Below, piece after piece: positions 1-8,424 of a stretch of 49,530 nt of DNA (position 1 is its first letter; each line of letters begins with the position of its first letter). This DNA comes from Bifidobacterium breve (GTDB taxonomy: Bacteria > Bacteroidota > Bacteroidia > Flavobacteriales > Flavobacteriaceae): NCBI GenBank assembly GCA_943323545.2, contig CALPIE020000005.1, positions 1 through 49,530 of the forward strand. The letters are read 5' to 3'. The notes under the pieces were generated by a model that saw only the letters and a list, made by a program, of their open reading frames with translations, made no database searches and was not told the DNA's origin. The translations under genes and the position numbers were made by a program.

Positions 1-39
1 TAATTTTAGTCGCTTTTTTTATATATGGGAAGTAAAGAT

Positions 40-1803
40 TTAAAATTTTGAAAAAAGCAATTGTAATTGTTTAACACTAATTCCACAAATTTCTTGCAGT
101 TCTTCAACAGTCCCTTGTTCAATAAAATGATCGGGAATTCCGATTGTTTTTATCGGATTTGAATATTGATTTTGAGACGCGAATTCAATTATCCCACTCC
201 CAAAACCACCTTTAATTGCATTATCTTCAATGGTAATTATCGCTTCAAAAACTGAAAAGATTTCGTGCAAAAGTTGTTCGTCTAATGGTTTTACAAACCC
301 AAAATCGTAATGTGCAATTGCATCAGTATTTGAAATTTTATCTAAAGCCAAAGTCACATTATTTCCAATATACCCTGTCGACAAAACCGCTGTTGTTTTG
401 CCTTCTTTTAATTCATGAGCTTTTCCGATTGCTATTTTTTGAAAAGGTTTTTGCCAATTAATAGTATTGCCTCTTCCTCTCGGATAGCGAATTGCTATAG
501 GATGATTCAATCCCAAAGAAGCAGTATATAATATATTTCGCAAAGCAATCTCATCTTTTGGCGCATATACAATCATATTCGGAATGCATCGTAAATAAGC
601 CAAATCGAAAACACCATGATGAGTAGCGCCATCTTCACCAACTAATCCTGCTCTGTCTAAACAAAAAATAACAGGTAAGTTTTGTAAGGCTACATCGTGA
701 ATTACTTGGTCGTAAGCGCGTTGTAAAAAAGTAGAATAGATATTACAAAAAACTACCATTCCTTGAGTTGCCATTCCGGCAGAAAGTGTCACTGCATGTT
801 GCTCGGCAATTCCCACATCAAAAGCTCTGTCTGGAAACACCTCCATCATAAACTTTAAGGAACTTCCCGAAGGCATTGCAGGCGTAATTCCAATTATTTT
901 CTGATTCGTTCTAGCCAATTCAACCAAAGTCAACCCAAATACATCTTGAAATTTTGGAGGTAAATTTTCTTCAGACTTAAATGTAATTTCTCCTGTATTT
1001 TTATCAAATTTTCCAGGGGCATGGTATTTTACTTGGTCCTCTTCTGCTTGTTGCAATCCTTTTCCTTTAGTGGTAATTATATGTAGGAATTTCGGACCTT
1101 TTACTTTTTGTAATCGTTTCAATTCGGTAATTAAAGCATTGATATCATGACCGTCTATTGGTCCGGAATAATCAAAATTTAACGACTTAATCATGTTGTT
1201 TTCTTTTGGATTTTTTCCTTCTTTAACCGATGTAAAATAGTTTTTTAAAGCACCAACACTTGGGTCAATTCCGATGGCATTATCGTTTAAAATCACCAAT
1301 AAATTCACATCAGTAACGCCAGCATGATTTAGACCTTCAAATGCCATTCCACTGGCTATTGAAGCATCTCCAATTATTGCAACATGGTTTTTGTTTTCGC
1401 CTTTTAATTGGGAAGCAATTGCCATTCCTAAAGCAGCCGAGATTGATGTTGAAGAATGACCAACCCCAAAAGTATCGTAAACACTTTCGCTTCGTTTAGG
1501 AAATCCAGAAATACCACCTAATTGTCTATTAGTATTAAATTTATTTTTCCTTTCAGTTAGAATTTTGTGTCCATACGCCTGGTGCCCTACATCCCAAACC
1601 AATAAATCTTCGGGTGTATTAAAAACATAATGCAACGCAATGGTCAATTCAACAACGCCAAGACTTGCTCCAAGATGACCTTCTTTTACCGAAACAATAT
1701 CAATAATAAAATCACGCAACTCCTTTGCTAATTGAGGTAATTGAGATGTGTCCAATTTTCGTAAATCGGATGGGTTATTTATTTCTGATAATATAGTTTT
1801 CAA
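40..1803 (-). CDS. dxs: 1-deoxy-D-xylulose-5-phosphate synthase
   Basis: Condenses pyruvate and glyceraldehyde 3-phosphate to DXP, the thiamine-diphosphate-dependent first step of the MEP isoprenoid pathway, in the cytoplasm. Visible are the N-terminal GHLGASLG region, the ThDP-binding segment (IIGDASIASGMAFEGLNHAG followed by LNDNAIGI), the pyrimidine-domain DVGIAEQHA with the catalytic Glu, and a C-terminal transketolase domain (GIPDHFIEQGT). About 587 residues, near the family's 590-640. There is no in-frame ATG. A TTG at 1824 is possible, but it lies inside a TAnnTTTG promoter box (1822-1829), so the TTG at 1803 giving MKTILSEINNPSDLRKL is preferred and matches relatives' N-termini. The gene stands alone; identity is very secure, the start less so. 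Confidence 0.95.
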   Translation of the reverse strand: MKTILSEINNPSDLRKLDTSQLPQLAKELRDFIIDIVSVKEGHLGASLGVVELTIALHYVFNTPEDLLVWDVGHQAYGHKILTERKNKFNTNRQLGGISGFPKRSESVYDTFGVGHSSTSISAALGMAIASQLKGENKNHVAIIGDASIASGMAFEGLNHAGVTDVNLLVILNDNAIGIDPSVGALKNYFTSVKEGKNPKENNMIKSLNFDYSGPIDGHDINALITELKRLQKVKGPKFLHIITTKGKGLQQAEEDQVKYHAPGKFDKNTGEITFKSEENLPPKFQDVFGLTLVELARTNQKIIGITPAMPSGSSLKFMMEVFPDRAFDVGIAEQHAVTLSAGMATQGMVVFCNIYSTFLQRAYDQVIHDVALQNLPVIFCLDRAGLVGEDGATHHGVFDLAYLRCIPNMIVYAPKDEIALRNILYTASLGLNHPIAIRYPRGRGNTINWQKPFQKIAIGKAHELKEGKTTAVLSTGYIGNNVTLALDKISNTDAIAHYDFGFVKPLDEQLLHEIFSVFEAIITIEDNAIKGGFGSGIIEFASQNQYSNPIKTIGIPDHFIEQGTVEELQEICGISVKQLQLLFSKF

Positions 1804-1821
1804 TAAGTTCAATTTTAAACA

Positions 1822-1829
1822 CAAAATTA
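1822..1829 (-). promoter_or_regulatory. Predicted -7 box of dxs
   Basis: On the minus strand this reads TAATTTTG, an exact TAnnTTTG match (the primary sigma -7 consensus of Bacteroidota). It lies about 18 bases upstream of the preferred TTG start at 1803. I see no clear -33 TTG at the right spacing. Confidence 0.5.
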
Positions 1830-1934
1830 CTATTTATAAACATATAAAAAGACATAAAAGTCTGGGTATGATAATAAAAATATTAAATCATTTAATCAAT
1901 AATATTTAGTAAATTCGAATAAAAATTATTCATT

Positions 1935-3611
1935 ATGAAAAACTTTCTTTTAATTATAACACTATTTATTTCACAAGGTGCTATATCACAAGTCAATCAA
2001 GACTTCATGAACAACCAATTAATTATCAAAATTAATTCAGAACATTATAGAGATAATAAGATAGATTTAACAAACAAAATTTTAGGCATTTCGGAATTAG
2101 ATAACTTAAATATTTTAATGAATGTTTCTAAAATTGAAGCAATTGGACAACATACTAAAACACATACTTTTTTAATTGTTTTTAATTCATCGGTTAACGT
2201 TCTAGAGTTGCTTCAACAATACAGAAATACAAATGTTTTGGATTTTGCTGAACCCGATTATATTGCTCATGCTGCTGGGGTAAAAGGAATTGATATTCTT
2301 GCAACAACTCCAAACGATTCCTTTTATAGTAGCAGGCAATGGGGTTTATTTAACAATGGTACTTTTACTGTTTCTGGAATGTCATATACTTCAACAAATG
2401 ATGCTGATGTTGATATGGAATTAGCATGGGATATTCAAACTGGGAGCCCAAACTTAATTATTGCCGTCCCAGATACCGGAATTAATTTAACACATAATGA
2501 TATTGCAGCAAGAATTTGGAATAAATCTTCTATAGAACCAGTTGATGGAATTGACAATGATAACAATGGTTTGATTGATGATTTTCAAGGTTGGGATTAT
2601 GTAAACTCAGATAATAATCCGTCAGATGATTATGGTCACGGAACTAATTGTGCTGGAATTATTGGTGCAATTTCGAATAACAATGCTGGTTATGCAGGGG
2701 TAAATTGGAACAGCAAAATTATGGCTTTAAAAGTTTTAAATAATAATAATTCTGGAACCTATTCGGCAATGAGCAATTCTATTTACTATGCTGCAGATAA
2801 TGGCGCAAAAATAATTAGCATGTCTATTGGAGGGGCATCTCCAAGTGCTGCTGTTTCAGATGCATTGATTTATGCAAATAATCTAAGCGTTACTTTTGTA
2901 GCTTGTACAATGAATTTCAATAATAACACGACTTATTATCCAGCCGGTTATGCAGCCACAATGCCAAATGTTATTGCAGTGGGATCTACAAATTCAAATG
3001 ACCGAAGAACTGCTCCATTTTTTTGGAGTGCTACTTCGGGTAGTAATTATGGAAATCATATTACTGTAGTAGCACCAGGGAATTATATATGGGGATTAGA
3101 TTATTTAAGTAATGCAGGTTACAATACGTATTGGGGAGGAACATCTCAGGCAACACCATTAGTTGCAGGTTTGGCTTCTTTAATGAAATCTCAAAATGCC
3201 AGTTTAACGCCAACTCAAATAAAAACAATTATTCAAAATACTGCCCAAGATCAAGTAGGATTGGCTTCAGAAGATACTGTAGGTTGGGATCAATACATGG
3301 GTTGGGGTCGTGTAAACGCTTTTGCTGCTTTGCAACAAGTTTTGAGCATTAATAATTTTGAAACCCCTAATCTTGATATAAAAATCATTAATCCTATTAA
3401 GGAAAATAAATTAATCCTACATTTAATAAATGGTATAGAAAATAAGTATACAATAACAGTTTATACTTACGATGGTAAATTATTAAAATCGTTTGAATCT
3501 AAATTACAACAAGGAACAAACACTGTTCTATTTGATTTTGCTGCTGGAAATTATATATTAGAAATTAAGGGAGAAGAATTTTCTAAAATTTATAAAGTAG
3601 TTAAAAGATAA
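1935..3611 (+). CDS. Secreted subtilisin-like (S8) serine peptidase with T9SS sorting domain
   Basis: Secreted endopeptidase of the S8 family. A signal peptide occupies roughly residues 1-19 (MKNFLLIITLFISQGAISQ). The catalytic triad is visible as Asp180 in AVPDTG, His235 in YGHGTNCAG and Ser404 in GGTSQATPL; Asn327 in a VACTMN segment is the likely oxyanion-hole residue. Residues about 20-125 resemble a propeptide. The last ~80 residues form a beta-rich tail ending in KIYKVVKR, typical of type A T9SS C-terminal sorting domains that guide export across the outer membrane. 558 residues. The gene is alone, with tadA 17 bases downstream but probably having its own promoter. Family and export route are secure; the substrate is unknown. 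Confidence 0.9.
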   Translation: MKNFLLIITLFISQGAISQVNQDFMNNQLIIKINSEHYRDNKIDLTNKILGISELDNLNILMNVSKIEAIGQHTKTHTFLIVFNSSVNVLELLQQYRNTNVLDFAEPDYIAHAAGVKGIDILATTPNDSFYSSRQWGLFNNGTFTVSGMSYTSTNDADVDMELAWDIQTGSPNLIIAVPDTGINLTHNDIAARIWNKSSIEPVDGIDNDNNGLIDDFQGWDYVNSDNNPSDDYGHGTNCAGIIGAISNNNAGYAGVNWNSKIMALKVLNNNNSGTYSAMSNSIYYAADNGAKIISMSIGGASPSAAVSDALIYANNLSVTFVACTMNFNNNTTYYPAGYAATMPNVIAVGSTNSNDRRTAPFFWSATSGSNYGNHITVVAPGNYIWGLDYLSNAGYNTYWGGTSQATPLVAGLASLMKSQNASLTPTQIKTIIQNTAQDQVGLASEDTVGWDQYMGWGRVNAFAALQQVLSINNFETPNLDIKIINPIKENKLILHLINGIENKYTITVYTYDGKLLKSFESKLQQGTNTVLFDFAAGNYILEIKGEEFSKIYKVVKR

Positions 3612-3616
3612 GCGAC

Positions 3617-3624
3617 TATTTTTG
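3617..3624 (+). promoter_or_regulatory. Predicted -7 box of tadA
   Basis: TATTTTTG, an exact TAnnTTTG match, ends only four bases before the tadA ATG at 3629. If used, transcription would begin at or very near the start codon, giving a leaderless or nearly leaderless mRNA. Confidence 0.45.
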
Positions 3625-3628
3625 CTTT

Positions 3629-4072
3629 ATGGAAAATCCTTTCACCGACGAGTATTTCATGAAGAAAGCCTTACAAGAGGCCGAAATGGCTTTTGAAAAA
3701 GGGGAAGTTCCAGTTGGCGCTGTCATAGTTATAGATAATAAAATCATTGCCCGAAGTCATAATCTTACCGAATTACTCAATGATGTTACCGCACACGCCG
3801 AAATGCAATCGATTACGGCTGCAGCTAATTTTCTTGGCGGGAAATACTTAAAAGACTGCACTTTATATGTCACTCTAGAACCCTGTCAAATGTGTGCTGG
3901 AGCATTGTATTGGAGTCAAATTTCGAAAATCGTTTTTGGTGCTCGTGATGAACAACGCGGCTTTATGACTTTAGGAATACAATTACATCCGAAAACAAAA
4001 GTGACTCATGGCGTATTAGCTGAAGAAGGTTCTGATTTGATGAAGCGTTTTTTTGAAACTAAAAGAAAATAA
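3629..4072 (+). CDS. tadA: tRNA-specific adenosine deaminase TadA
   Basis: Deaminates the wobble adenosine (A34) of tRNA-Arg(ACG) to inosine, letting one tRNA read CGU, CGC and CGA. The zinc cytidine-deaminase-like core is complete: His56 and the proton-shuttling Glu58 in TAHAEM, and the zinc ligands Cys86 and Cys89 in EPCQMC. GEVPVGAVIV near the N-terminus and ARDEQRGFM in the second half are typical of TadA, separating it from dCMP deaminases such as the one at 6299-6727. 147 residues, close to the usual 150-165. Highly confident. Confidence 0.93.
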   Translation: MENPFTDEYFMKKALQEAEMAFEKGEVPVGAVIVIDNKIIARSHNLTELLNDVTAHAEMQSITAAANFLGGKYLKDCTLYVTLEPCQMCAGALYWSQISKIVFGARDEQRGFMTLGIQLHPKTKVTHGVLAEEGSDLMKRFFETKRK

Positions 4073-4141
4073 TTTTAACTTAAAGTACAATAAAACAATA
4101 GTTTAAATGTTTTTATAATCATTAGGTAATAAATATTAAAA

Positions 4142-4906
4142 ATGAAAGACAACAAAATTTTATCGTCGATAATTATTGGAATGGCAATAATCATCACTGC
4201 TTTTATTTTAGGAAAAGCATTTAAAAACAGAAATGAAAATCTCGATTCTATTTCGGTAATTGGGTTAGGCACAAAAGATTTTGTTTCGGATGAAATACTT
4301 TGGTCTGGAAGTTTTACAACCAATAGTACCGATATTAAAGAAGCGTACAACAAAATAATTTCCGACCAAAAAATAGTGACCAATTTTTTTATTGGCAAAG
4401 GATTTAAAAACAACGAGTTCAGTTTTGGAGCTGTAAACTTTCAAAAGAAATTTAAAGAAATTCGAAAAGAAAATCCAGAAAATACTTATCAAACACAATA
4501 CGAACAAGTTTTTGTAGGTTACGAGGCAACACAAACCATCTCGTTTTCTGCCAAGAAAAATCCCGATATGATGAAACGAATCGAAGCAGTTTCTAGTAAA
4601 ACATCCGAATTGATAAACTCCGGAATTGAACTTTCCTCCAACTCTATTCAATATACTTATTCTGATTTACCAAGTTTGAAACAAAGTTTGATTGAAAAAG
4701 CAACCAAGGATGCTAGTGAACGTGCTAATAAAATTGTAAATACAGCCGATGGTAGTTTAGGTAAATTAAAAACAGCGAGTATGGGCGTTTTTCAAATTAC
4801 TGGTCAGGGATCTACAGAAGACGACAGTTATGGGGGTATAAACGATACTTACAGTAAAAATAAAACGGCAAGAATTACCGTTCGATTGGAGTACGAATTA
4901 GAATAG
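4142..4906 (+). CDS. SIMPL domain-containing (DUF541) periplasmic-facing protein
   Basis: One transmembrane or uncleaved signal-anchor segment (residues ~7-25, ILSSIIIGMAIIITAFILG) is followed by a SIMPL/DUF541 domain beginning SISVIGLGTKDFVSDEILWSGSF and ending KTARITVRLEYELE. SIMPL proteins are small envelope proteins of unclear biochemical role; members have been linked to signalling and oxidative-stress protection. 254 residues, normal for the family. It ends in a strong bidirectional terminator and is convergent with the TerB-like gene. Domain assignment is good; the function is not known from sequence. Confidence 0.8.
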   Translation: MKDNKILSSIIIGMAIIITAFILGKAFKNRNENLDSISVIGLGTKDFVSDEILWSGSFTTNSTDIKEAYNKIISDQKIVTNFFIGKGFKNNEFSFGAVNFQKKFKEIRKENPENTYQTQYEQVFVGYEATQTISFSAKKNPDMMKRIEAVSSKTSELINSGIELSSNSIQYTYSDLPSLKQSLIEKATKDASERANKIVNTADGSLGKLKTASMGVFQITGQGSTEDDSYGGINDTYSKNKTARITVRLEYELE

Positions 4907-4939
4907 ATCTTTAAAAGATTTTATGAATTAATAATAAAA

Positions 4940-4967
4940 AAAAAGCACTATTGTAAGTGCTTTTTTT
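4940..4967. terminator. Bidirectional intrinsic terminator
   Basis: AAAAGCACT and AAGTGCTTTT form a stem around a short ATTGT loop, with A and T tracts on either side. It serves the convergent SIMPL (+) and TerB-like (-) genes. Confidence 0.8.
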
Positions 4968-4984
4968 AATATATAGAAATATAA

Positions 4985-5416
4985 TTACTTATTCATGTGT
5001 GTCATTTCATACACAAAAGTATCCAAATCTACATTCATCATTATCAGTGAAAATGCTTTATCTACAATGTAGCTTACATTACCTGGGGTGAAACCTAATG
5101 CCAAACAAAATTTAGTTAGTATGTCTTTTTGTTTTGGTCCAAGGATGTGATCGGCATATACCATTCTTGATAAATCGTACAATCGTTCTAATCTTTGAAC
5201 GTGCAAGTAAGGAGGATTGATAGGATATTTTTTTGGGTTTTCAAGAATTTCTTCATATTCTGAAGGTGTAATTTCTAAGCGTACAGCTAATTTATCTAAA
5301 AAATCTTTTTCTTCTTTGCTCATCGCTCCATCAGCAATAGCAACACGAACAATAGCCGAAAAATGACCTTTATTTCTACTCTTAAATTCGCTATCAAATA
5401 AATCTGAAAATGACAT
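4985..5416 (-). CDS. TerB-like family protein
   Basis: 143-residue soluble, mostly helical protein resembling the TerB-like fold: IVRVAIADGAMSKEEKDFLDKLAVRLEI at residues ~22-50 shows the characteristic ADG.M..EE pattern, and a second half with YADHILGPKQKDILTKFCLALGF repeats the theme. TerB proteins are named from tellurite resistance loci, but most stand-alone members are housekeeping proteins of unknown role. None of the other ter genes is nearby, so tellurite resistance should not be inferred. A TATATTTG box on the minus strand (5437-5444) is a probable promoter. Confidence 0.75.
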   Translation of the reverse strand: MSFSDLFDSEFKSRNKGHFSAIVRVAIADGAMSKEEKDFLDKLAVRLEITPSEYEEILENPKKYPINPPYLHVQRLERLYDLSRMVYADHILGPKQKDILTKFCLALGFTPGNVSYIVDKAFSLIMMNVDLDTFVYEMTHMNK

Positions 5417-5436
5417 AATTATAATGTTTTATTATG

Positions 5437-5444
5437 CAAATATA
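5437..5444 (-). promoter_or_regulatory. Predicted -7 box of the TerB-like gene
   Basis: Minus strand reads TATATTTG (TAnnTTTG), about 20 bases before the ATG at 5416. Confidence 0.45.
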
Positions 5445-5560
5445 ATTCTATTTCTTCATAAAAGGAAAATGTTTTTCATCGATTTTATTATATTATTTTT
5501 ATTCAAATTCAAAATATATTGTAAGTTTACCAATACAAATAGAAATAAAACTCACTTATC

Positions 5561-6154
5561 ATGTCTGATTTTTGGATTTTCTTTAAAGTTGGTCTTTATC
5601 ATGTTTTGGATATTTATGGTTATGATCATATATTGTTTTTAATTGCTTTAACAGTTCCATATATAGCAAAAGATTGGAAACGTATCCTAATTCTTGTTTC
5701 CTTGTTTACATTGGGACATACTTTGGCATTATTTCTTTCGGTTTTTAATGTGATAACTGTAAAATCGAGTTGGGTCGAATTGTTAATTCCAATTACTATA
5801 TTAATTGCTGCATCTTACAATCTTTTTTCAGCTGGAAAAGGATCCAAACAAAATGGTATTACTTTTATCGGTGCAGTGACTGTTTTTTTTGGTATCATTC
5901 ACGGACTTGGCTTTTCAAATTATTTTAAAAACCTACTACCTGGAAAAGCAACCGATAAACTGGCACCGCTTTTAGAATTTGCCCTCGGAATAGAAGCAGC
6001 ACAAATTATAATTGTTATCATGGTGCTTTTGCTTTCATTTGTAATGCTCACTTTATGTCGCTTTAATAAACGCGATTTTATACTAATTATGTCAGCGTTT
6101 GTTATTGGGGTAGTAGTTCCATTAATTATCAATAATCCCATTTGGATTAAATAA
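5561..6154 (+). CDS. HupE/UreJ family integral membrane protein
   Basis: 197-residue polytopic inner-membrane protein with about six hydrophobic segments. The family signature is visible at residues ~14-30 (HVLDIYGYDHILFLIAL), and FGIIHGLGFSNYF in the middle carries the second His-containing motif. HupE and UreJ are nickel permeases or metallochaperone-type membrane proteins in hydrogenase and urease loci, but no such genes occur here and many Bacteroidota have an orphan HupE/UreJ protein. Metal transport is therefore a family-level guess. Confidence 0.75.
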   Translation: MSDFWIFFKVGLYHVLDIYGYDHILFLIALTVPYIAKDWKRILILVSLFTLGHTLALFLSVFNVITVKSSWVELLIPITILIAASYNLFSAGKGSKQNGITFIGAVTVFFGIIHGLGFSNYFKNLLPGKATDKLAPLLEFALGIEAAQIIIVIMVLLLSFVMLTLCRFNKRDFILIMSAFVIGVVVPLIINNPIWIK

Positions 6155-6160
6155 AGTTGA

Positions 6161-6187
6161 TTGCAAGCGTATCAGTTGTTATATTTG
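6161..6187 (+). promoter_or_regulatory. Predicted promoter of the dCMP deaminase / S41 peptidase genes
   Basis: A -7 box TATATTTG (6180-6187) is preceded by TTG at 6161-6163 (16-base spacing) and TTG at 6157-6159 (20-base spacing), matching the Bacteroidota -33/-7 layout. It would give a leader of about 105 bases before the ATG at 6299. Confidence 0.55.
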
Positions 6188-6298
6188 CTTCCATAAAAAT
6201 TAAAGACTAATTATTTGAATAAAGTACAGTATTTCTAAATAAATTATTTAAATAAGAAAATATAACCCTGTGCCTTTGCGCCTTAGAGGCAAAAAAAC

Positions 6299-6727
6299 AT
6301 GAAAGAAAAAAAACAACTTAAATACGATAAAGCATACCTTAGAATAGCATCAGAATGGAGTAAACTTTCCTACTGTAAACGCAAGCAAGTTGGAGCTATC
6401 ATCGTAAGAGATAGAATGATTATCTCCGATGGTTACAACGGTACGCCTTCTGGATTTGAAAATTGCTGCGAAGATGAAGAAGGATTAACACAATGGTATG
6501 TTTTGCATGCCGAAGCCAATGCAATTTTAAAAGTAGCTCGCTCTACACAAACTTGTGAAAATGCAACTTTATACATAACTCTTTCTCCATGTAAAGAATG
6601 TAGTAAATTGATACACCAATCGGGAATTAATCGTGTGGTTTATAAAAACGGATATCATGACACATCTGGAATAGATTTCTTGCTAAAAGCTGGAGTTGTA
6701 GTCGACCAAATTGAAGAGTTAGACTAA
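6299..6727 (+). CDS. dCMP deaminase family protein
   Basis: Predicted zinc enzyme deaminating dCMP to dUMP, feeding dTMP synthesis (ComEB/dCTD family). Zinc and catalytic residues are His70 and Glu72 in VLHAEANAI, and Cys98 and Cys101 in SPCKECS. The N-terminal YGxPSGFENC-like block (NGTPSGFENCCED, residues 47-60) is the nucleotide/secondary-metal region typical of dCMP deaminases and absent from TadA. 142 residues. The 105-base leader ends with AGAGG, a plausible Shine-Dalgarno, within a short hairpin-forming low-complexity segment. It precedes the S41 peptidase gene, perhaps as one operon. Confident family assignment. Confidence 0.9.
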   Translation: MKEKKQLKYDKAYLRIASEWSKLSYCKRKQVGAIIVRDRMIISDGYNGTPSGFENCCEDEEGLTQWYVLHAEANAILKVARSTQTCENATLYITLSPCKECSKLIHQSGINRVVYKNGYHDTSGIDFLLKAGVVVDQIEELD

Positions 6728-6823
6728 AAATTAAAAAAGTGCGTTTTATAAATGTAACTTCATATAAGTATACTTCAAAGAACTTATATAAAAAATAAAA
6801 TAAAAAATTGTTCAGCGAGTAAA

Positions 6824-6847
6824 GATCCTGAATCAAGTTCAGCATAA
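6824..6847 (+). repeat. CTGAA-N5-TTCAG palindromic repeat, copy 1
   Basis: Contains CTGAATCAAGTTCAG, an imperfect palindrome shared with 19862-19885 and 48643-48666. It ends at the base before the S41 peptidase start codon, so it occupies the ribosome-binding region. Confidence 0.7.
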
Positions 6848-8419
6848 ATGAAAATAAATAAAATCTATTTGCCGTTTCTTTTTTTTACTTGCATAGCAAT
6901 TGGCGTGTTAATTGGGGGAATGGTAAATTATCCAATCGAAAATACATCATTTGTAAAAAATAATTACAAGGTAAAACTCAATCGATTGTTAGATTTTATC
7001 GATAATGAATATGTTGATGATGTAAAAACCGACTCAATTGTAGATTTAACCGTGACTTCTATATTGTCCAAGCTCGACCCACATTCGGTGTACTTAGCTA
7101 GAAACGAACAAAAAAACGAATCCGAAATTATGCGAGGTGATTTCGTGGGAATTGGAGTGAATTTTTATATGTATAAAGATTCTGTAGCTGTAATTAAACC
7201 AATAGAAAATGGACCCGCAGCAAAAGCCGGAATTCTTCCAGGGGATCGCATTCTATATGCTAATAATTTTAAACTTTTTGGCAAGAAAATCCCAAACGAT
7301 ACTTTATATACTAAACTCAGAGGAGAAGAAGGTTCTAAAGTCACTCTTACCATCTACAGAAAATCAGTGAATAAAAAAATAAAAATTGAATTACTTCGAG
7401 AAGTTGTACCAATAAAAAGTGTCGATACACATGTAATGCTTAACAAAAGTGTTGGCTATATTAAAATCAATCGTTTTGCAGAAACTACAGCCAATGAATT
7501 CCATACAGCATTACTAGATTTAAAAAGAAAAGGAATCCAAGAATTGGTTGTCGATTTACGTGAGAATGGGGGTGGTTTTCTAGAGAAAGCTGTTGAAGTA
7601 GCAGACGAACTATTAAAAGAAAAAGAACTTATTGTATTTACTAAAAATAAAAAAGGAAATATTGATAAAACCTACGCAACAAAAGGAGGTTTATTCGAAA
7701 CAGGGAAAGTTTATATTTTAATAGACGAAAATTCAGCTTCGGCAAGTGAAATCTTAGCAGGAGCGATACAAGATAACGATAGAGGAATGGTCGTTGGCAG
7801 ACGATCTTTCGGTAAAGGATTAGTACAAAGAGAAATGGATTTTGATGACGGTTCTGCAGTTCGTTTAACTATTGCACGTTATTACACGCCAAGTGGTCGT
7901 TCTATTCAAAAGCCATACAAAAAAGGAGAAAACTCAAAATATTTCAATGAATTTGAAACCCGTTTTGAAAGTGGCGAACTCTACGAAAAAGACAAAATAA
8001 AAATTGCCGATTCATTAAAATTTAAAACTAAAACCGGACGAATAGTTTATGGCGGCGGAGGCATTGTACCCGATGTATTTATTCCACTTGAAGTTAACCA
8101 TGGAGAAGAAAGTTTAGATTATATATTAAAATCCGGAATCGTAGGTCATTTTGTTTTTGAAGAACTAGACAAAGACAGAAAGGAATTTAAAGGTTTATCT
8201 TTAGATTCGATAATTACTAAAGTTCTCACAAACGATTTGTACGTTAAAAAATTCAAAATCTATTTGTTAGCTGCTGGTTTAGAAATCAATTTAGATAGAA
8301 GCAAAACTATTGTTAATCGTTATATAGCAGCTGAATTCGCCCGTCAACTTTTAGGAGAAAACTTGTATTATCAAATTGTATTGAAGGAAGATAAGATGTT
8401 AAAAGCGATTTTGAAGTAA
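6848..8419 (+). CDS. S41 family C-terminal processing peptidase
   Basis: Tail-specific serine protease of the CtpA/Prc family. One N-terminal membrane anchor (residues ~8-26) places it in the periplasm. A PDZ domain spans about residues 85-175 (VGIGVNF through GPAAKAGILPGDRIL). The Ser-Lys catalytic dyad is visible as Ser298 in ENSASASEI and Lys323 in SFGKGLVQ, exactly 25 residues apart as in E. coli Prc. 523 residues, typical of Bacteroidota forms, with a C-terminal helical extension. The ATG at 6848 directly follows a CTGAA/TTCAG palindrome. Likely role: turnover of periplasmic proteins with exposed C-termini. Confidence 0.92.
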   Translation: MKINKIYLPFLFFTCIAIGVLIGGMVNYPIENTSFVKNNYKVKLNRLLDFIDNEYVDDVKTDSIVDLTVTSILSKLDPHSVYLARNEQKNESEIMRGDFVGIGVNFYMYKDSVAVIKPIENGPAAKAGILPGDRILYANNFKLFGKKIPNDTLYTKLRGEEGSKVTLTIYRKSVNKKIKIELLREVVPIKSVDTHVMLNKSVGYIKINRFAETTANEFHTALLDLKRKGIQELVVDLRENGGGFLEKAVEVADELLKEKELIVFTKNKKGNIDKTYATKGGLFETGKVYILIDENSASASEILAGAIQDNDRGMVVGRRSFGKGLVQREMDFDDGSAVRLTIARYYTPSGRSIQKPYKKGENSKYFNEFETRFESGELYEKDKIKIADSLKFKTKTGRIVYGGGGIVPDVFIPLEVNHGEESLDYILKSGIVGHFVFEELDKDRKEFKGLSLDSIITKVLTNDLYVKKFKIYLLAAGLEINLDRSKTIVNRYIAAEFARQLLGENLYYQIVLKEDKMLKAILK

Positions 8420-8424
8420 GAAGT

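Noticed and set aside
4985..5416. Tellurite resistance from the TerB-like gene
   Set aside because: No terA, terC, terD or terZ relatives in the window; the fold alone does not indicate this function.
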